From Endomychus coccineus (taxonomy: Eukaryota; Arthropoda; Insecta; Coleoptera; Endomychidae), in NCBI GenBank assembly GCA_958510875.1, contig OY294068.1, positions 158,942,388 through 159,006,387 of the forward strand: a stretch of 64,000 bases of DNA, in the 5' to 3' direction. The position numbers were made by a program, and so were the translations under genes. This document shows positions 46,273 through 57,295 of this stretch, piece after piece. The notes below the pieces were generated by a model. That model worked only from the letters and a program-made list of their open reading frames with translations. It was not told where the DNA came from and searched no databases. The first letter of the stretch is position 1, and every line of letters begins with the position of its first letter.

Positions 46273-46622
46273 TTTTCTACTTCTACAGAATCTTCAACAG
46301 AAATTGAGTTGATGTTGCCTGATTCAATATGATTCCTGATTCCATTTGGCAAATCGAGTTCTGGACCTAAAAAACAATCATTACTAACCTGAATTGGCAG
46401 AAAAAGCATCGGGACTGCATCATTCTTCAAAGCATCAAAATGTCTTGAGCACACCCGGTAGTTGGTGTATATTTTTTCGGGAGTATACTTCAGAAGAACC
46501 AGATTCACAAACTTCAGCCATAATTTCAATAAGCCCATATCGAATTTGGGATTCGGAAATCTGTAGCGTTTATGGTCCTGAAGTGGCCGACAATTGCGTA
46601 TAGCACAACCGTGTTTTCCCAT
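46236..46622 (-). CDS. THAP-domain protein of P-type element (truncated transposase)
   Basis: A 128-codon frame starting at MGKHGCAIRNC (the open frame extends 17 codons further up to 46673, but THAP proteins normally start right before the first Cys). THAP is a C2CH zinc finger that binds the element ends. Visible zinc ligands are the two Cys in GCAIRNC and the Cys and His in VCSRHF. Between them are the basic KRYRFPNPK stretch and an LWLKFV segment, and an AVPMLFLP motif closes the domain as AVPTIF does in typical THAPs. After about residue 85 the sequence is acidic and unrecognised, and ends at a stop 4-bp before the tandem repeat. The RNase H-like catalytic part of a P transposase (normally several hundred residues) is absent. 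It could act as a repressor by binding ends without cutting. Confidence 0.85.
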   Translation of the reverse strand: MGKHGCAIRNCRPLQDHKRYRFPNPKFDMGLLKLWLKFVNLVLLKYTPEKIYTNYRVCSRHFDALKNDAVPMLFLPIQVSNDCFLGPELDLPNGIRNHIESGNINSISVEDSVEVENVYFLYFCFNPL

Positions 46623-47019
46623 GATAAATATTATGCAAAAATAATATTGTAGAAATAGCGTGTATGATAGCAAGCAAAATCCACAAATGAATTAAACATG
46701 GCTACTATTGAACAACAATAACAAACGCATGCGCATTATAATTTCTATTACTTTCGGACGCTTGACGCGCCCTCCCGTGTTTTGGAACCGTAAATACTTG
46801 ACGGTTTTGGTCCCTTCCATAAGACATTTCATTCTACGGTAGTAGAGTTATCTATGCCTATCGCAAACTGATTCCTGTACCAATCCATAGTCAAAGTATA
46901 ATAGTCTGTTGGAACCTCCCTTCTACTCTTTTTAAAATTCGAGTGCAAGCTGATTGGTCGTTTATTTAATGTTATTGACGACGACATAATATGATGTTGT
47001 TACAAGAAAGGCTGTGATT

Positions 47020-48872
47020 CAGTGGCGGCTCGTGAATTTTTGAGAGAGGAGGCGGGACATAAAACGTTTTTGTAAAAATATACTCTATTCACAGCCTTTT
47101 AACCTTTGCACAGCGACCGTACCAGCTACTTCAGTGACAAAATTAATTGTTACCCAGCAAGAACCAACGTGGAGGTATAGAGTTTCTCTTGCCAAAAAAT
47201 TTTTTGTTCGTTTTTTGTCTTTATTTTTTTGGATTTTTAATATTTTTTCTTTTTTTTGGAATTTTTCATATTTTGTTTTTTTTAATTAATTCCATTATTT
47301 TTTTTTATATATTAACGGAATTCTACGGTCTTTAGTTTGCGAAAAATGATCAATAATATTATCAAAAAACGTATCATTTTGTTTTAAGTGTTTTACTGAA
47401 TCTTTTTCAATAGATATTAAACTAACATTGTATAAACGATTTTGGCCCATTGTATTTGGCATGTAAGTTTTAATTCGTTTGAGAGTAGAAAATGATCTCT
47501 CCACCGATGCCGACGTGACAGAAATGGTGACTGTCAAACAAAGTAGTTTATAAAACTGAGGTAAAACTTGTAGCAAATCATTGTCTATCATTTATTTTAT
47601 CATATCGGCGTGACTGTCATACTGGCCTAAAATATCTTTATCCGAGTATATAACGCATAATTCATTGTGCCGTGCTATTTTATCGAAAAATTTATATTTT
47701 AGAACTAAGTTATCTTAAAGTGTATTGGGGAACTCTTTTGAAAAAGAGTCGAAAAATCTTCTATTCGTCAAGTCAAAAAACTTCAATTCATGTAAATCGG
47801 AAAATCGAATCTCAATTTGACCTTTAATAGTATCTAAAATTTCATAAAAAAGTTGTTTATACTTAATGTAGTTTCTTGTGTACCAAATTATATGTTTTCC
47901 TCCTTCTCGCGGGAGGAGCCTCATCAGTTGAAAAATTTTGAAATAAAATATTAAAATGAAATTCTGTATTATGGAAACTTGACATTTTTCCAATGAGATG
48001 TTTCAAACGATCTCTTGAATTTATGTTGTAAAATTTGAAAAATAAGATCAGTTTGTTCAAATCTTAATTTAAAATTATCAAGAAAAACAAAAATTCTTCA
48101 TTTTCTAAATAAGATTTTAAACCAACAGCAGCATTTAATGAAACCTGATCTGTTGAATACTCATCACTGTTTAATACAAAATTAAATGTTTCAATTAATT
48201 TGTCTTTATTTTTATGGATGGTAAATAGTGCACGTGATGTAAAATTCCATCGAGTTGGAGCATTACAGGGAAATTAATGATTTTTTTAAAACTTCGTCTT
48301 GTCAATATTACTATTAGTATTAACAATGATCGATTTTGATAGTTACCTGACATTACTAATCCTTTCAAATCCGGTAAAGGCCGTTTATTTAAAAGAAACA
48401 CTTTTATCATATGTTAATTCACTAAATGGATTTTTTAAAAGGCAGCAACTAACTCACTAACACTCATTTTAAATTTACAACAGACAACAATCTAACCTTA
48501 CTTGGCGTGACAACACATAAACAAACATGCACTGACTGACCTACTCAGCAGTCGGCAGAACGCACGTCTCGTATGTCATGGATTGCTAGCCTCCAGAGGG
48601 TGTTGCCCTTTTCGCTGATTTACCCAGTTGGCGTTCGGACTGGTCGGAAAAACGGCAATTGCGTTGAACAACACATGCTCAGCGTTTGAGATATATAGAG
48701 AGTCTAGCCTCAGGGCACTGTTGCCAGATTAAAAATAACTACTGAGAACGGGGAATTAATTGTAAAATTTTAAAAATTATCAGAGAAACAGGAGATAAAA
48801 TGGAGAATGATCATTAAGATAAATTGGTGAGGAGGCTGAGCCTCCTTAGCCTCCTTCGAGGAGCCGCCACTG
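47020..48872 (-). mobile_element. hAT transposon (ZMYM1-like transposase), decayed
   Basis: A 1,853-bp element with TIR CAGTGGCGGCTC and its complement, and a perfect 8-bp target duplication CTGTGATT (47012-47019 and 48873-48880), the size made by hAT transposases. Subterminal regions are rich in AGGAGGC/GCCTCC. Transposase remains are on the minus strand. Confidence 0.93.
47295..48470 (-). pseudogene. hAT transposase remains with dimerisation domain
   Basis: Pieces of one protein in shifting frames. About 48180-48050: weak blocks such as SLNAAVGLKSYL. About 47990-47715: YKQLFYEILDTIKGQIEIRF and SDLHELKFFDLTNRRFFDSF. About 47690-47600: NELCVIYSDKDILGQYD, then a stop. Then 47591-47295: VLPQFYKLLCLTVTISVTSA, SVERSFSTLKRIKTYM, NRLYNVSLISIEKDSVKHLK. 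The SVERSFS-LK-IKT-R-x-x-M block is the hAT C-terminal dimerisation motif as in ZMYM1-like proteins. The N-terminal zinc finger and the first catalytic Asp are not readable. Several stops and at least three frameshifts. Confidence 0.88.
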
Positions 48873-48957
48873 CTGTGATTGGAGGAGACAGGTGACGTCA
48901 CCCAGCGCGAGAAACGATGGTAGGGAGGCTCCAACAGCCCTTTATACTTTGACTATG

Positions 48958-50470
48958 GTAGCAACCTATATTCTTATAATCATTACGTTAGCTAACTGAA
49001 TAATCTAAGTTCCTAATCATGAAGTCAGCCCCCTTGATCATCATCAGTTTGTATACATATAACTATAATACTCCTGTAAGTTTATGAACGATTTGTTCAC
49101 TCGGAGAAGCCATCGTGTGGCGAAGCATATGGTGTTCTATTTATCTTCTATAATAAAAGTTTATTTGAAAATGTCTGGACAGTGTAGTGTTTATTTGTAA
49201 TAATTTTATTATATTGATTGTTGTTATTGTTTCATTATTTTTTAAGAAGGAATTTAATTTTTTGTTGAATTTCATAAATAATTTGCAATAAAAAATTCAT
49301 ATTTATTCATACCTATATCTATTTATATAGTTCATGTTATTTTGTTTTGCCCCACCTCACAAAAAATTCTGCGGGCGCCCAGGCAGACATCAGTGATGAT
49401 ATACCAATATTAATAGCTTGAATTGCAATGTGAATCATACCGCTGGTTATTATTTCCAAAAAGAAATTCACTTCAAATGATAAGGTTATGTCAAGAAGCT
49501 ATTCAATCCATATAATTCTTAGAACTACATTGCTAGAACATCGTCCTCATAATGTCACCATACATTCGAAGTACATTTATTTTACTTCTTTTATATTTTC
49601 TCTCCTAGTGTCTATTCATTATGAACTTGATCAAAATAACTCTATAATGAATTTCAAGTTCCCAATACTTTTTCTATTAGGACTATGAAGTTGACAACTA
49701 TACATAAATATCGATTGTTCCTGAATTGAGTTAGTGAACTAACTAAACCTACAAGCCCAGGATAAATCCAGCCCTGCACGAAATATCGGTCGGCTGCTCA
49801 TATTGTTGAAGGGAAGGCCACTCTAGTTTATGTGGTTTAATCGAGCATATAATAGCCAAACCTTGCTGACCAACCGCCACTTTCACGAACACCCCAGTAG
49901 TATGAAGGGTTTACTGCCTATTAATACACGTAACATGACGTAGTCTAGTCTTGGTCTTCATTAAATATCCATTTTCAACAGCGATCACATGCACAAGAGA
50001 GGTCTATGAATTAATTTCCCGGGACCACTTAATGAGAAAAGTTCACTGAACAAGGTTAGTTTAATACTGACCCGATTCTCTCATAATTTTCTGAAGCGGA
50101 GTCATATTTTTCCATCATCCAGTTCGTTCTAGAGTAGGAGAAAATGGCATTTCGTAATAATCCATAGATAAGAGGGGAGTACCAAACTTTCCTGACCTGG
50201 TATAAATCCAAGTATCGTAGCGAGTCAAAATGTTGATAACACCCAAGTTAAAGTCTAATTAGCCTTGGAAAAAACAAGAATTGATTCTCAGTCAATTAGT
50301 TTCTCACTAATGTCACGATGTTACAAGTTCCGAAAATTGACTACTCGAGGAGGTCTCCCCCATTAAAGCAATAAAGATCGGCAAAATAGGATATGTGAAG
50401 GAAAATTCACCGTTTAATTGAGTGTTAGAATATTGAAGGACGGCGACAAAATCCTTTGTTGAGAATCTCG
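48958..50470. other. No recognisable gene
   Basis: Non-coding. A CCCCACCTCACAAAAAATTC segment near 49350 followed by GCGGGCGCCCA looks like a hAT 3' region, but it is too short to assign. Confidence 0.45.
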
Positions 50471-50899
50471 TATTGTGCGACCGACGCTTGAAGATGGGAG
50501 AAATAGAACAAATGTCGCGGTTTTTAGATACAACCGTTCACCGAATTATCTTCCAAAAATTTGAGCATGGATAAAGTTGATGCACATGGGTTCTCAAACA
50601 ACTCCCAGCATTTGAGAGCCAGCCACGTGTTGAATGTGTCAGTCTCTTTTGGTGCTCTGTGGAGAAAACCCTATGAACGCCTGTCTTTCGTCCAAAGGGA
50701 GTTGATGGAATGGAGGAGGAAAGAAGAGGAACCACCAAGGAAGCTTAGGATCTGTCGGTACACCAAAAAGGTGATGCATATGATCTTTTCGGATTGAGAG
50801 GGTGTTCATCTCATAGACTCTTCAGAATTGATGCCTCAATTAATAGGGCATATTATGCAACACTCCTGCTCAAACAGCAACAACTATTCGAATCAAAAG

Positions 50900-52710
50900 A
50901 CGTGGAAAACTGATCGGAAGCGTATTCGAAGTGATACCAAAAAGTGTGTAGCTGAGCTGGAAGGTATGTGCAGTAGACTATAGATAAAGATAGGATATTG
51001 AACATGGGGGTGTTGATGAAGACTCAACCTTACACGAAAGTGATGACCTTGACACCTGCTTCTTTCACTCAAGGAAGGAACTGATGCGTATGATATAGTA
51101 TCAGGCTACCCATCGAGTGGAGAATTACAATGTAGCAGTTGAGGCTTTGAAGAATCGTTATGGGAATGAGTACTTATTACTCCAAGTCTACATAAGGCAG
51201 ATTTTGGATTCAGTGATCGCTAACACCAACTCAACCTACACCTGAAGTTGTAGTCTTATTTGAAACCTCTAAAGAATCTGAAATGGGAGCATGGTGGTCC
51301 AGCGACATGGCTATATCCATTAATTGAGTCAAGTGTTTCAAGAGAGATGCACCTGATGTGGCAAAGATACCCTTTGAACAAGCATGATGGTGCAAAGGAT
51401 GAGCCACCCACAAATCGGTTGGATTGTTGATGGAATTTTAAAGCAATCATTCACCAAAGATTGGATCTGGCTGATAGTGGGTTTGGTTTGGAGAAAAAAT
51501 TAAATGAAGATAATTCTCTTAAGAAGTCGAAATCTCAACCTACTCCAACTTTAGCTACTTGTCATAGTGGTGATGTTCCTGGCTACTTATTTTGCGACAA
51601 GAATCATGAAGCGATGGAGTATAATACTGCTCGAAGCTGGTCTTTACAAACAAAGGAGAGATATCTGAGAGAGAAAAGGGTTTGTTATATTGTTTTTGTC
51701 TAAATCACAACGCGTGGAAATGTGAAGCTCGTATCTAGTACTCTGTATGTGGGAGCAAACATTACTCAGTCATGTGTCCGAACCATGAATGCAGTAACGG
51801 TTCCACAGAGAGAGTTTCTGCAATGAAAACAACGAATTCATCGGCAGTGAAAGAGACCTTGACGGGATGTACATATCATACATGCTCGAGTACCGTGAAA
51901 TTGCGGTCATTGCTTGTCACTGTTTGTAATAGGGATAAAAAGAAACTAGTGTGAGCATTTATAGACAACAGATCACGAGGATCGTACATCCGAAAGTCAA
52001 CCGCTGAAGAATGAGGAGTACAATCCAGAGGTCAGGAAACTGTAACACACTCACTTTATCGTGGAGAAGAAGTTATCTTACACCACCAGAAGAACAATTT
52101 AGTCCTCCATAGTAATGATGTGGTGAGTATACATGCTCAATTGCAGTGCGGGACGAAGTGAAGATCTGCAATCCGATTCCGCGAGCTTCTCAATCATTAA
52201 ATCAATTGATGGCTGAATCAAAAAAGGAAGGAATTCAGCTTGCAAATGTGGGGTTTGGGTGCCCGCCTATTGAAGTATTAATGGGAGGTACATATATGGT
52301 TGACTATACAGTGTGGAACGGTCTTATCTTCCATGTGGACTGACATTACAAAAAACCAAGTTAGGATGAACTATATCCGGTATTATGAATGGACTTGGAA
52401 AATGGACTCTATCGGTGACGTTACAAGATTTCTTCATCAATCAATTATGAGACCTTGATGTGATTGGCATTCGTGATAAGACGGATGTTAAGACTGCAAG
52501 GAGCTGAAAGAAGAAGAGGAACAGAAGTTCTTCCAAGGACTTAATCAGAATGATGATGATAGGTATATAGTTTCTCTTCCATGGAAGGAAGATCACCCAC
52601 ATTCACCCAGGAATTGAGATGTATCATCAATAGAATATAGTCAGCTACAAGAACATTGTGAAAAATGTCAATGTTATGTTAACGGTTCTGTGATAAGTAA
52701 ATGAAATAAT
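50900..52710 (+). pseudogene. BEL/Pao LTR retrotransposon, gag-protease remains
   Basis: Gag block DAYDIVSGYPSSGENYNVAV with EALKNRYGNEYLLLQVYI (about 51080-51200), the conserved gag region of BEL/Pao elements. Then a CCHC zinc-knuckle region (51590-51790: YLFCDKNHEAMEYNTA with later Cys residues in shifted frames) and an aspartic protease start at about 51955. There the usual D-(S/T)-G-x-x-x-S-Y-I reads IDNRSRGSYI, so Gly of the active-site triad is lost. Beyond that IQLANVGFGCPPIEVLMGG (about 52230) and RYIVSLPWKEDHPHSPRN (about 52560) match the region linking protease and reverse transcriptase. No reverse transcriptase, integrase or LTR was found. Many stops and frameshifts. The 50480-50900 stretch may be decayed N-terminal gag. 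Confidence 0.8.
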
Positions 52711-53815
52711 AATGGAAAAGTCAAGAATCTGTCATCATTTTTGAGTTGAATTGGATTTGTGTGAATATTTTACGATAAGAAACATTTTAAACGGTTAGTT
52801 TGATTTTATTCCGAACAGATATCATAGTAGAGATATTCGGATATTGAATAACAAGAGAAGTAAATGTCAAAAGGTGTTCCAGTGATGCATTTAATAGTTT
52901 CATTATATTGACATTTATTGATGAAGGTTTATAAGGCCAAATTAGAGAAGTCATTCGTTAATTTATAATCCAAATTGTTCGTCCCTTGTGTTAAAATTAG
53001 GAAAACGTTCCGATACGCCTCATTTGACTTGGCGAAAGTCTTTGGAGAACAATCTCGGACTTGAACAGTTGATTGGAATCGAGCCACTAGCAGAAGTGTA
53101 ATAAACGGTACTCCGGGTAATGAACGTTAATCGACCGTAATTTCACATGAGAAACATGCACTCTGTAGGAACTCAATTAAGCGAAATATCCATCGAGAAT
53201 GTAACACGGAAAACCAGATTAATTTATTTGAAGTCTTTAGAGTTGCCGCGGAAAAGCGAAAATGTCTTTATAACACGACACAAGGCCATAAACATCTGCT
53301 GACCACTTAATTTAATCTCGGATCTGAAACAGCACACACCATCACTACGTTATTATGAACCACATCAATTTCGGGGAACATTCCCACTCGATAATCATGC
53401 CCTTATTGCAGATAAGATCCGCTATATTTCGCTCCTTATAACATTCTTGAGCAACATTTACTCCCCTAAACGCACCTTAAACTTCACGTGAGTCGATTGC
53501 CCATAAGAGAAATTCCAACGAGAGTTATTTTGCTCACGATTCATCTTGCATCTTTCATTCAGTGAAAGTTTAGCGGAGATGAATGAATTAAAAGTTTCTG
53601 GATAACGAAATCTATTTAATTTTGTTTTAATAAGTTAGCTATGGCTTCATTGTTTTGAATTAGACGAAATAATGGAGCAGTTGTGATCAATATCTATAAA
53701 ATTAGCCAAATTTGAAAATTATTCTTCGTTCAGAAATTGGTCAAAATAATGAAAATATCCAACAACCATTCCAACCAAAAACTTTGGCTTCCGTTCCTCA
53801 TATCAATTCAACAGT
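52711..53815. other. No recognisable gene
   Basis: AT-rich, no supported feature. Confidence 0.5.
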
Positions 53816-53825
53816 CAGATATAGT

Positions 53826-54049
53826 CATCGACATATAAATATGGACTGCGCCTGGCAATGATAAGCGCGGCTAGTTCAGGCGAGAGAGAGGGAAAACGAA
53901 AGAGGCCGGCTCTATCGCTTTTCTATTGGCCGCTGCGTACTGTAGCTAGTATGTTTACGTCCCGAGCCGGCCTTTTCATTTTCCCTCTCTCTCGCCTGCA
54001 CTAGCCGCGCTTATCATTGCCACGCGCAGTCCATATGTATATGTCGATG
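53826..54049. mobile_element. 224-bp MITE with 86-bp TIRs
   Basis: TIRs of about 86 bases start CATCGACATATA and contain GGCAATGATAAGCGCGGCTA and GGCGAGAGAGAGGGAAAA. A perfect 8-bp target duplication GATATAGT flanks it (53818-53825 and 54050-54057), pointing to mobilisation by a hAT or P-type transposase. The element is markedly more GC-rich than its surroundings. Confidence 0.93.
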
Positions 54050-54428
54050 GATATAGTTGATAATAAAGGAGGCATTTTTCGGCCAGCCGTGTTCAATAAT
54101 TATCTGAGTCATTTATGAATGAGGTTTTGTTGTCAGCCGTCTTATGCAATCTGACAAAGTAGCGTTACGGCACGATATAATATAATGGTAATGCGTCTCG
54201 TATATTAAAAGCGTAGCCTAAGTCTGTGAACTCACAACTCTTGCCGCAGGGTCGCTACGGTCGGATGTAAGAGGAGCTATACGGCGCACAGTGGGTAAAT
54301 TCACGAATTGAGTTGGATAATAGTCGAGTCAAAAATTTTAAATTTCTGAGAGTTAGATGTTATTATTATTTGGAAAGTTGCATAATATTAATATTAACTA
54401 TTTACTGTGTTTACAAATACATGGTAAA

Positions 54429-54620
54429 ATGAGTGAAAGACTCCTGTTTACACAACTGCCTAATTCCTTACAGTTAGAATATCGTGAATCGCTGTCTGAT
54501 TATTATGTACAAGTTGTTTCTGCCGTATACAAGTATAGGTTTTCCTCAACAATGAATATTACTGAGATAGATAAGACCATATATTTCCATATTATGATCT
54601 ACATTGTAATCTATATGTAG
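54429..54620 (+). CDS. Hypothetical small ORF inside TIR element
   Basis: A 63-codon frame starting MSERLLFTQLPNSL and ending in a hydrophobic stretch, within the left part of the 54171-55686 element. It is not recognised. The upstream ATG at 54357 gives an 87-codon alternative. It may be an exon remnant of the mobilising protein, or chance. Confidence 0.2.
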   Translation: MSERLLFTQLPNSLQLEYRESLSDYYVQVVSAVYKYRFSSTMNITEIDKTIYFHIMIYIVIYM

Positions 54621-55283
54621 TTAATTCAGCAATTTGTAAATTTATGCCCATATTCAATATAGAAAAACTCTATAACCCCCAAGAGCTCCCAGAGACTTTT
54701 TTTTTTATTTGTTTCACCAATCCTTCTAATTTTTTAATGTTGCACAGATTATTTGCGATTTTTTGCGTTTTGGATGATATAGAATTTTTTTTCAAACACT
54801 GCCTGGTGATTCATTTATTAGTTTCTTTTTCAAAAGCAAAAAAAAGCACATATCGTTAATAAAGATCGGAAATTTTTATTGGAAATCTTCACAATTTTTA
54901 AATCTTTTACAATTTGATGTGAAAATGATATCATTCATATAGCCACTACCACTCTGTCTACAGGTCTGTATCCGAAAGTCGAAATTTTCGATGACTTTTC
55001 CCAATAAAAATGAATTCACTTCTTCAATTTCTAAACACATGTTGATTTTCAGGTATTGAATCCCATTTTTCTATAGATGAAATTCGAAAATTTTGCGAAT
55101 CCTGGACCTTCGATTAAGTTTTCGTAGTAAGTTTGGGTGATTTGAATGAGTTCTTTTGTTGTTAATAGCGCTATCCATGCATACAATTGTTTTACTTTAA
55201 CTTGACATTTGTCAAAAAATCATCAAAAGTGTGTTTTATTCGATAATTTAATAATCTAAAAGCAAAGAAAATAAACCCAACAT

Positions 55284-55511
55284 ATGGCCCACTCTTTATT
55301 TCGAATTACAAGAAGGCAATTTTTTCAAGAGTGGTTGAAATTTCCGAAAAAAAATCGCAATGAAAAATTATTAAATTACATTCTTGCATCTCAAGTCAAA
55401 TCTGACATCGCAACTAATACACATTCTATGATTCATTGTAGAAATATAGAGATAGACGATAACTTTCATGATTTTCGAGAGTTCAATCCTGGTCAGAACT
55501 CAGGTACATAA
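55284..55511 (+). CDS. Hypothetical small ORF inside TIR element
   Basis: A 75-codon frame, MAHSLFRITRRQFFQEWLKF onwards, basic at the start and acidic later (IEIDDNFHDFREF). It lies just inside the right TIR of the 54171-55686 element. No family recognised, no zinc finger visible. Its ATG is preceded by an A-rich context. Possibly the N-terminal exon of a transposase, or chance. Confidence 0.25.
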   Translation: MAHSLFRITRRQFFQEWLKFPKKNRNEKLLNYILASQVKSDIATNTHSMIHCRNIEIDDNFHDFREFNPGQNSGT

Positions 55512-55959
55512 TGATTTTGTTTACATAAAAAATTAGAAAAATAGCTTATCATCGTTTTCGCCGTTTACCTCCTCTTACAGCCGACCGTGGCGACCCTGCG
55601 GCAAGAGCTGTAAGTTCACAGACTTGGGCTACGCTTTCGTCATGTATATCAGTATACGAGACGCATTACCATTATATTATATCGTGCGTTACGGTCACGG
55701 ATACAAGACAGACTGGATAGGAAACTCATGAGAGCCGCTAGAACAGGTATGACACTCCCATCCATGTAGCTCATATAGTGCTCCTAGCGAATTTAATGTG
55801 CTACCTACATCGGCGGTTATGGCTTAGTTGGTTGAGCTCCGGATATATATGGTGAACCACAAAAAACCCAGATTATAGGACCAAACAAGGCAAATAATAC
55901 GCGCTAACATAAATCTGCATGACAACTCTATCTAGGGAACGAAAATAGAATCAATAAAA

Positions 55960-56410
55960 CAGGACCATAACTCTCTGTAGAAAATAGTCAAACAGCTTAA
56001 ACCAAATAGGACCCCACTCCAACACTGGAAAAACATGTCAACAAACTGCCAAAACGAATAAACAAAAAGTCGAACTCATTGGAGACTATTTTCAATGAGT
56101 ACATCAAATCGAGCTAAATATTAACATGCCTGAACAAGCAAAGATCTGAAGTTTCTTAAAACAGATGTACAAAACGACAACTGGCAAGAACACAAAATCA
56201 CTCGTGAAGAAATTGCAGATTTATTAAAAAGTTTCAAAATCAGGAATCATCGGGAACGGATAATTACAAAACAAGGTTTTAAGGAATTTGTTGCAAAAAG
56301 CATTCACACAAATAACACATAATCAAACACTCCCACTGGCCCGAGCAATGGAAAATATTCTGAGTAATGCCAAGAAATATAGTCCAGACAACGAACCAGA
56401 AAAAAAATAT
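55960..56410 (+). pseudogene. LINE reverse transcriptase N-terminal fragment
   Basis: Region just upstream of and into the fingers. HKITREEIADLLKSFKIR corresponds to the block before the usual KAPGPDGI, then in shifted frames LRNLLQKAFTQITH and HWPEQWKI (the W-P-x-x-W-K-x-A block). The palm is absent. The fragment ends where the tandem array begins. Different from LINE family L1 above. Confidence 0.6.
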
Positions 56411-56559
56411 ATAGTAAGCTAGAATTTCAATTTTTTTTTGCCTCTTGTTCATAATACCCCATAGATCATTCATGACTATCAAGACCGCGGGAGTCGACCT
56501 TTCTACCCCTCAAACCGGGGTTTCAACCCCTCAGAGGAGCATTCTTATAAAATATGTCA

Positions 56560-57295
56560 AAAATCAATTAACTAAGAGCCGAAAATGACACCTAGTATGT
56601 TTTTTGGGTCGCTGATCACGATTCCGCAGCTAGTTTTCTCGGAAAACTCCCTAGAGATGAGAAATTCGGAAAATTTATATACAAGATGTAATTTATAATT
56701 TTGTTGCAAAAATGACGTCTAGTGAGTTTTTTGGGTCGCTGATCACGATTCCCCTGTTATTTTTCTCAAAAACCTCTCTCCAGATGGGAAATTCGGGAAA
56801 TTTGAGAATTTCCTGAGACGGTTGTGAATAATAAAGTATAATTTTGTTTGCAAAAATGACGTATTGTAGGTTCTTTGGGTCGCTGATTATGATTCCGCTG
56901 TAATTTTTTCCAAAAAAGTCTCTCCAGATGGAAAATTCGGGAAATTTGAGATTTTTCTGAGACGGTTATGAATAATAAAGTATAGTTTTGTTGCAAAAAT
57001 GACCTCTAGTATTTGTTTGGGTCGCTGATCACGATTCCGCTGTAATTTTTGCTAAAAAGTATCTTCAGATGGAAAATTCGAGGAATTTGAGATTTTCGTG
57101 AGACGTTTGTGGATAATAAAGTATAATTTTGTTGCAAAAATTACCTGTAGTAGATTTTGTGAGTCGTTGATCACGATTCCGCTGTAATTTTTCCCAAAAA
57201 AGTCCCTCCAGATGGAAAATTCGAGAAATTTGAGATTTTTCTGAGACGGTTATGATATGAATAATGAAGTATAATTTTGTTGCAAGGATCACCTG
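56560..57295. repeat. Tandem array, about 140-bp unit, five copies
   Basis: Units share TTGTTGCAAAAATGAC, then TTTGGGTCGCTGATCACGAT, CCAGATGGAAAATTCG, AATTTGAGATTTTTCTGAGA and AATAATAAAGTATAATTT. Start points of the GGGTCGCTGA motif are at about 56607, 56733, 56877, 57019 and 57162, giving steps of 126, 144, 142 and 143 bases. Copies differ by point changes and small indels. Confidence 0.92.

Larger units (their letters stand above)
45840..46856 (-). mobile_element. P-type DNA transposon, non-autonomous
   Basis: A 1,017-bp element delimited exactly. The TIR begins CATAGATAACTCTACTACCG on the left and is repeated in complement at the right end for about 33 bases, then more loosely. The flanking 8-bp target duplication CCTATCGC is perfect (45832-45839 and 46857-46864). 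P elements make 8-bp duplications, begin with CA and encode a THAP-domain transposase, and this element encodes a THAP domain. The catalytic region is missing, so it needs a helper. Confidence 0.93.
46886..48957. mobile_element. Small MITE interrupted by a hAT element
   Basis: TIRs CATAGTCAAAGTATAA at the left and its complement at the right, extending with CTGTTGGA(A/G)CCTCCC. Without the nested hAT and its duplication the element is about 211 bases long. The flanks GTACCAATC and GTAGCAACC agree at 7 of 9 positions and may be an aged target duplication. Confidence 0.78.
54171..55686. mobile_element. 1.5-kb TIR element, unclassified, 8-bp duplication
   Basis: TIRs of about 110 bases start CACGATATAATATAATGGTA and contain CTTGCCGCAGGGTCGC. 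The right TIR has a 10-base insertion relative to the left. A perfect 8-bp duplication CGTTACGG flanks it (54163-54170 and 55687-55694). The interior is AT-rich with two short frames (see next entries). Superfamily is unclear; hAT and P both make 8-bp duplications. Confidence 0.9.

Noticed and set aside
47147..47335. Phe-rich 62-codon frame resembling a membrane segment
   Set aside because: A T-run in the hAT 3' region; no conserved context.
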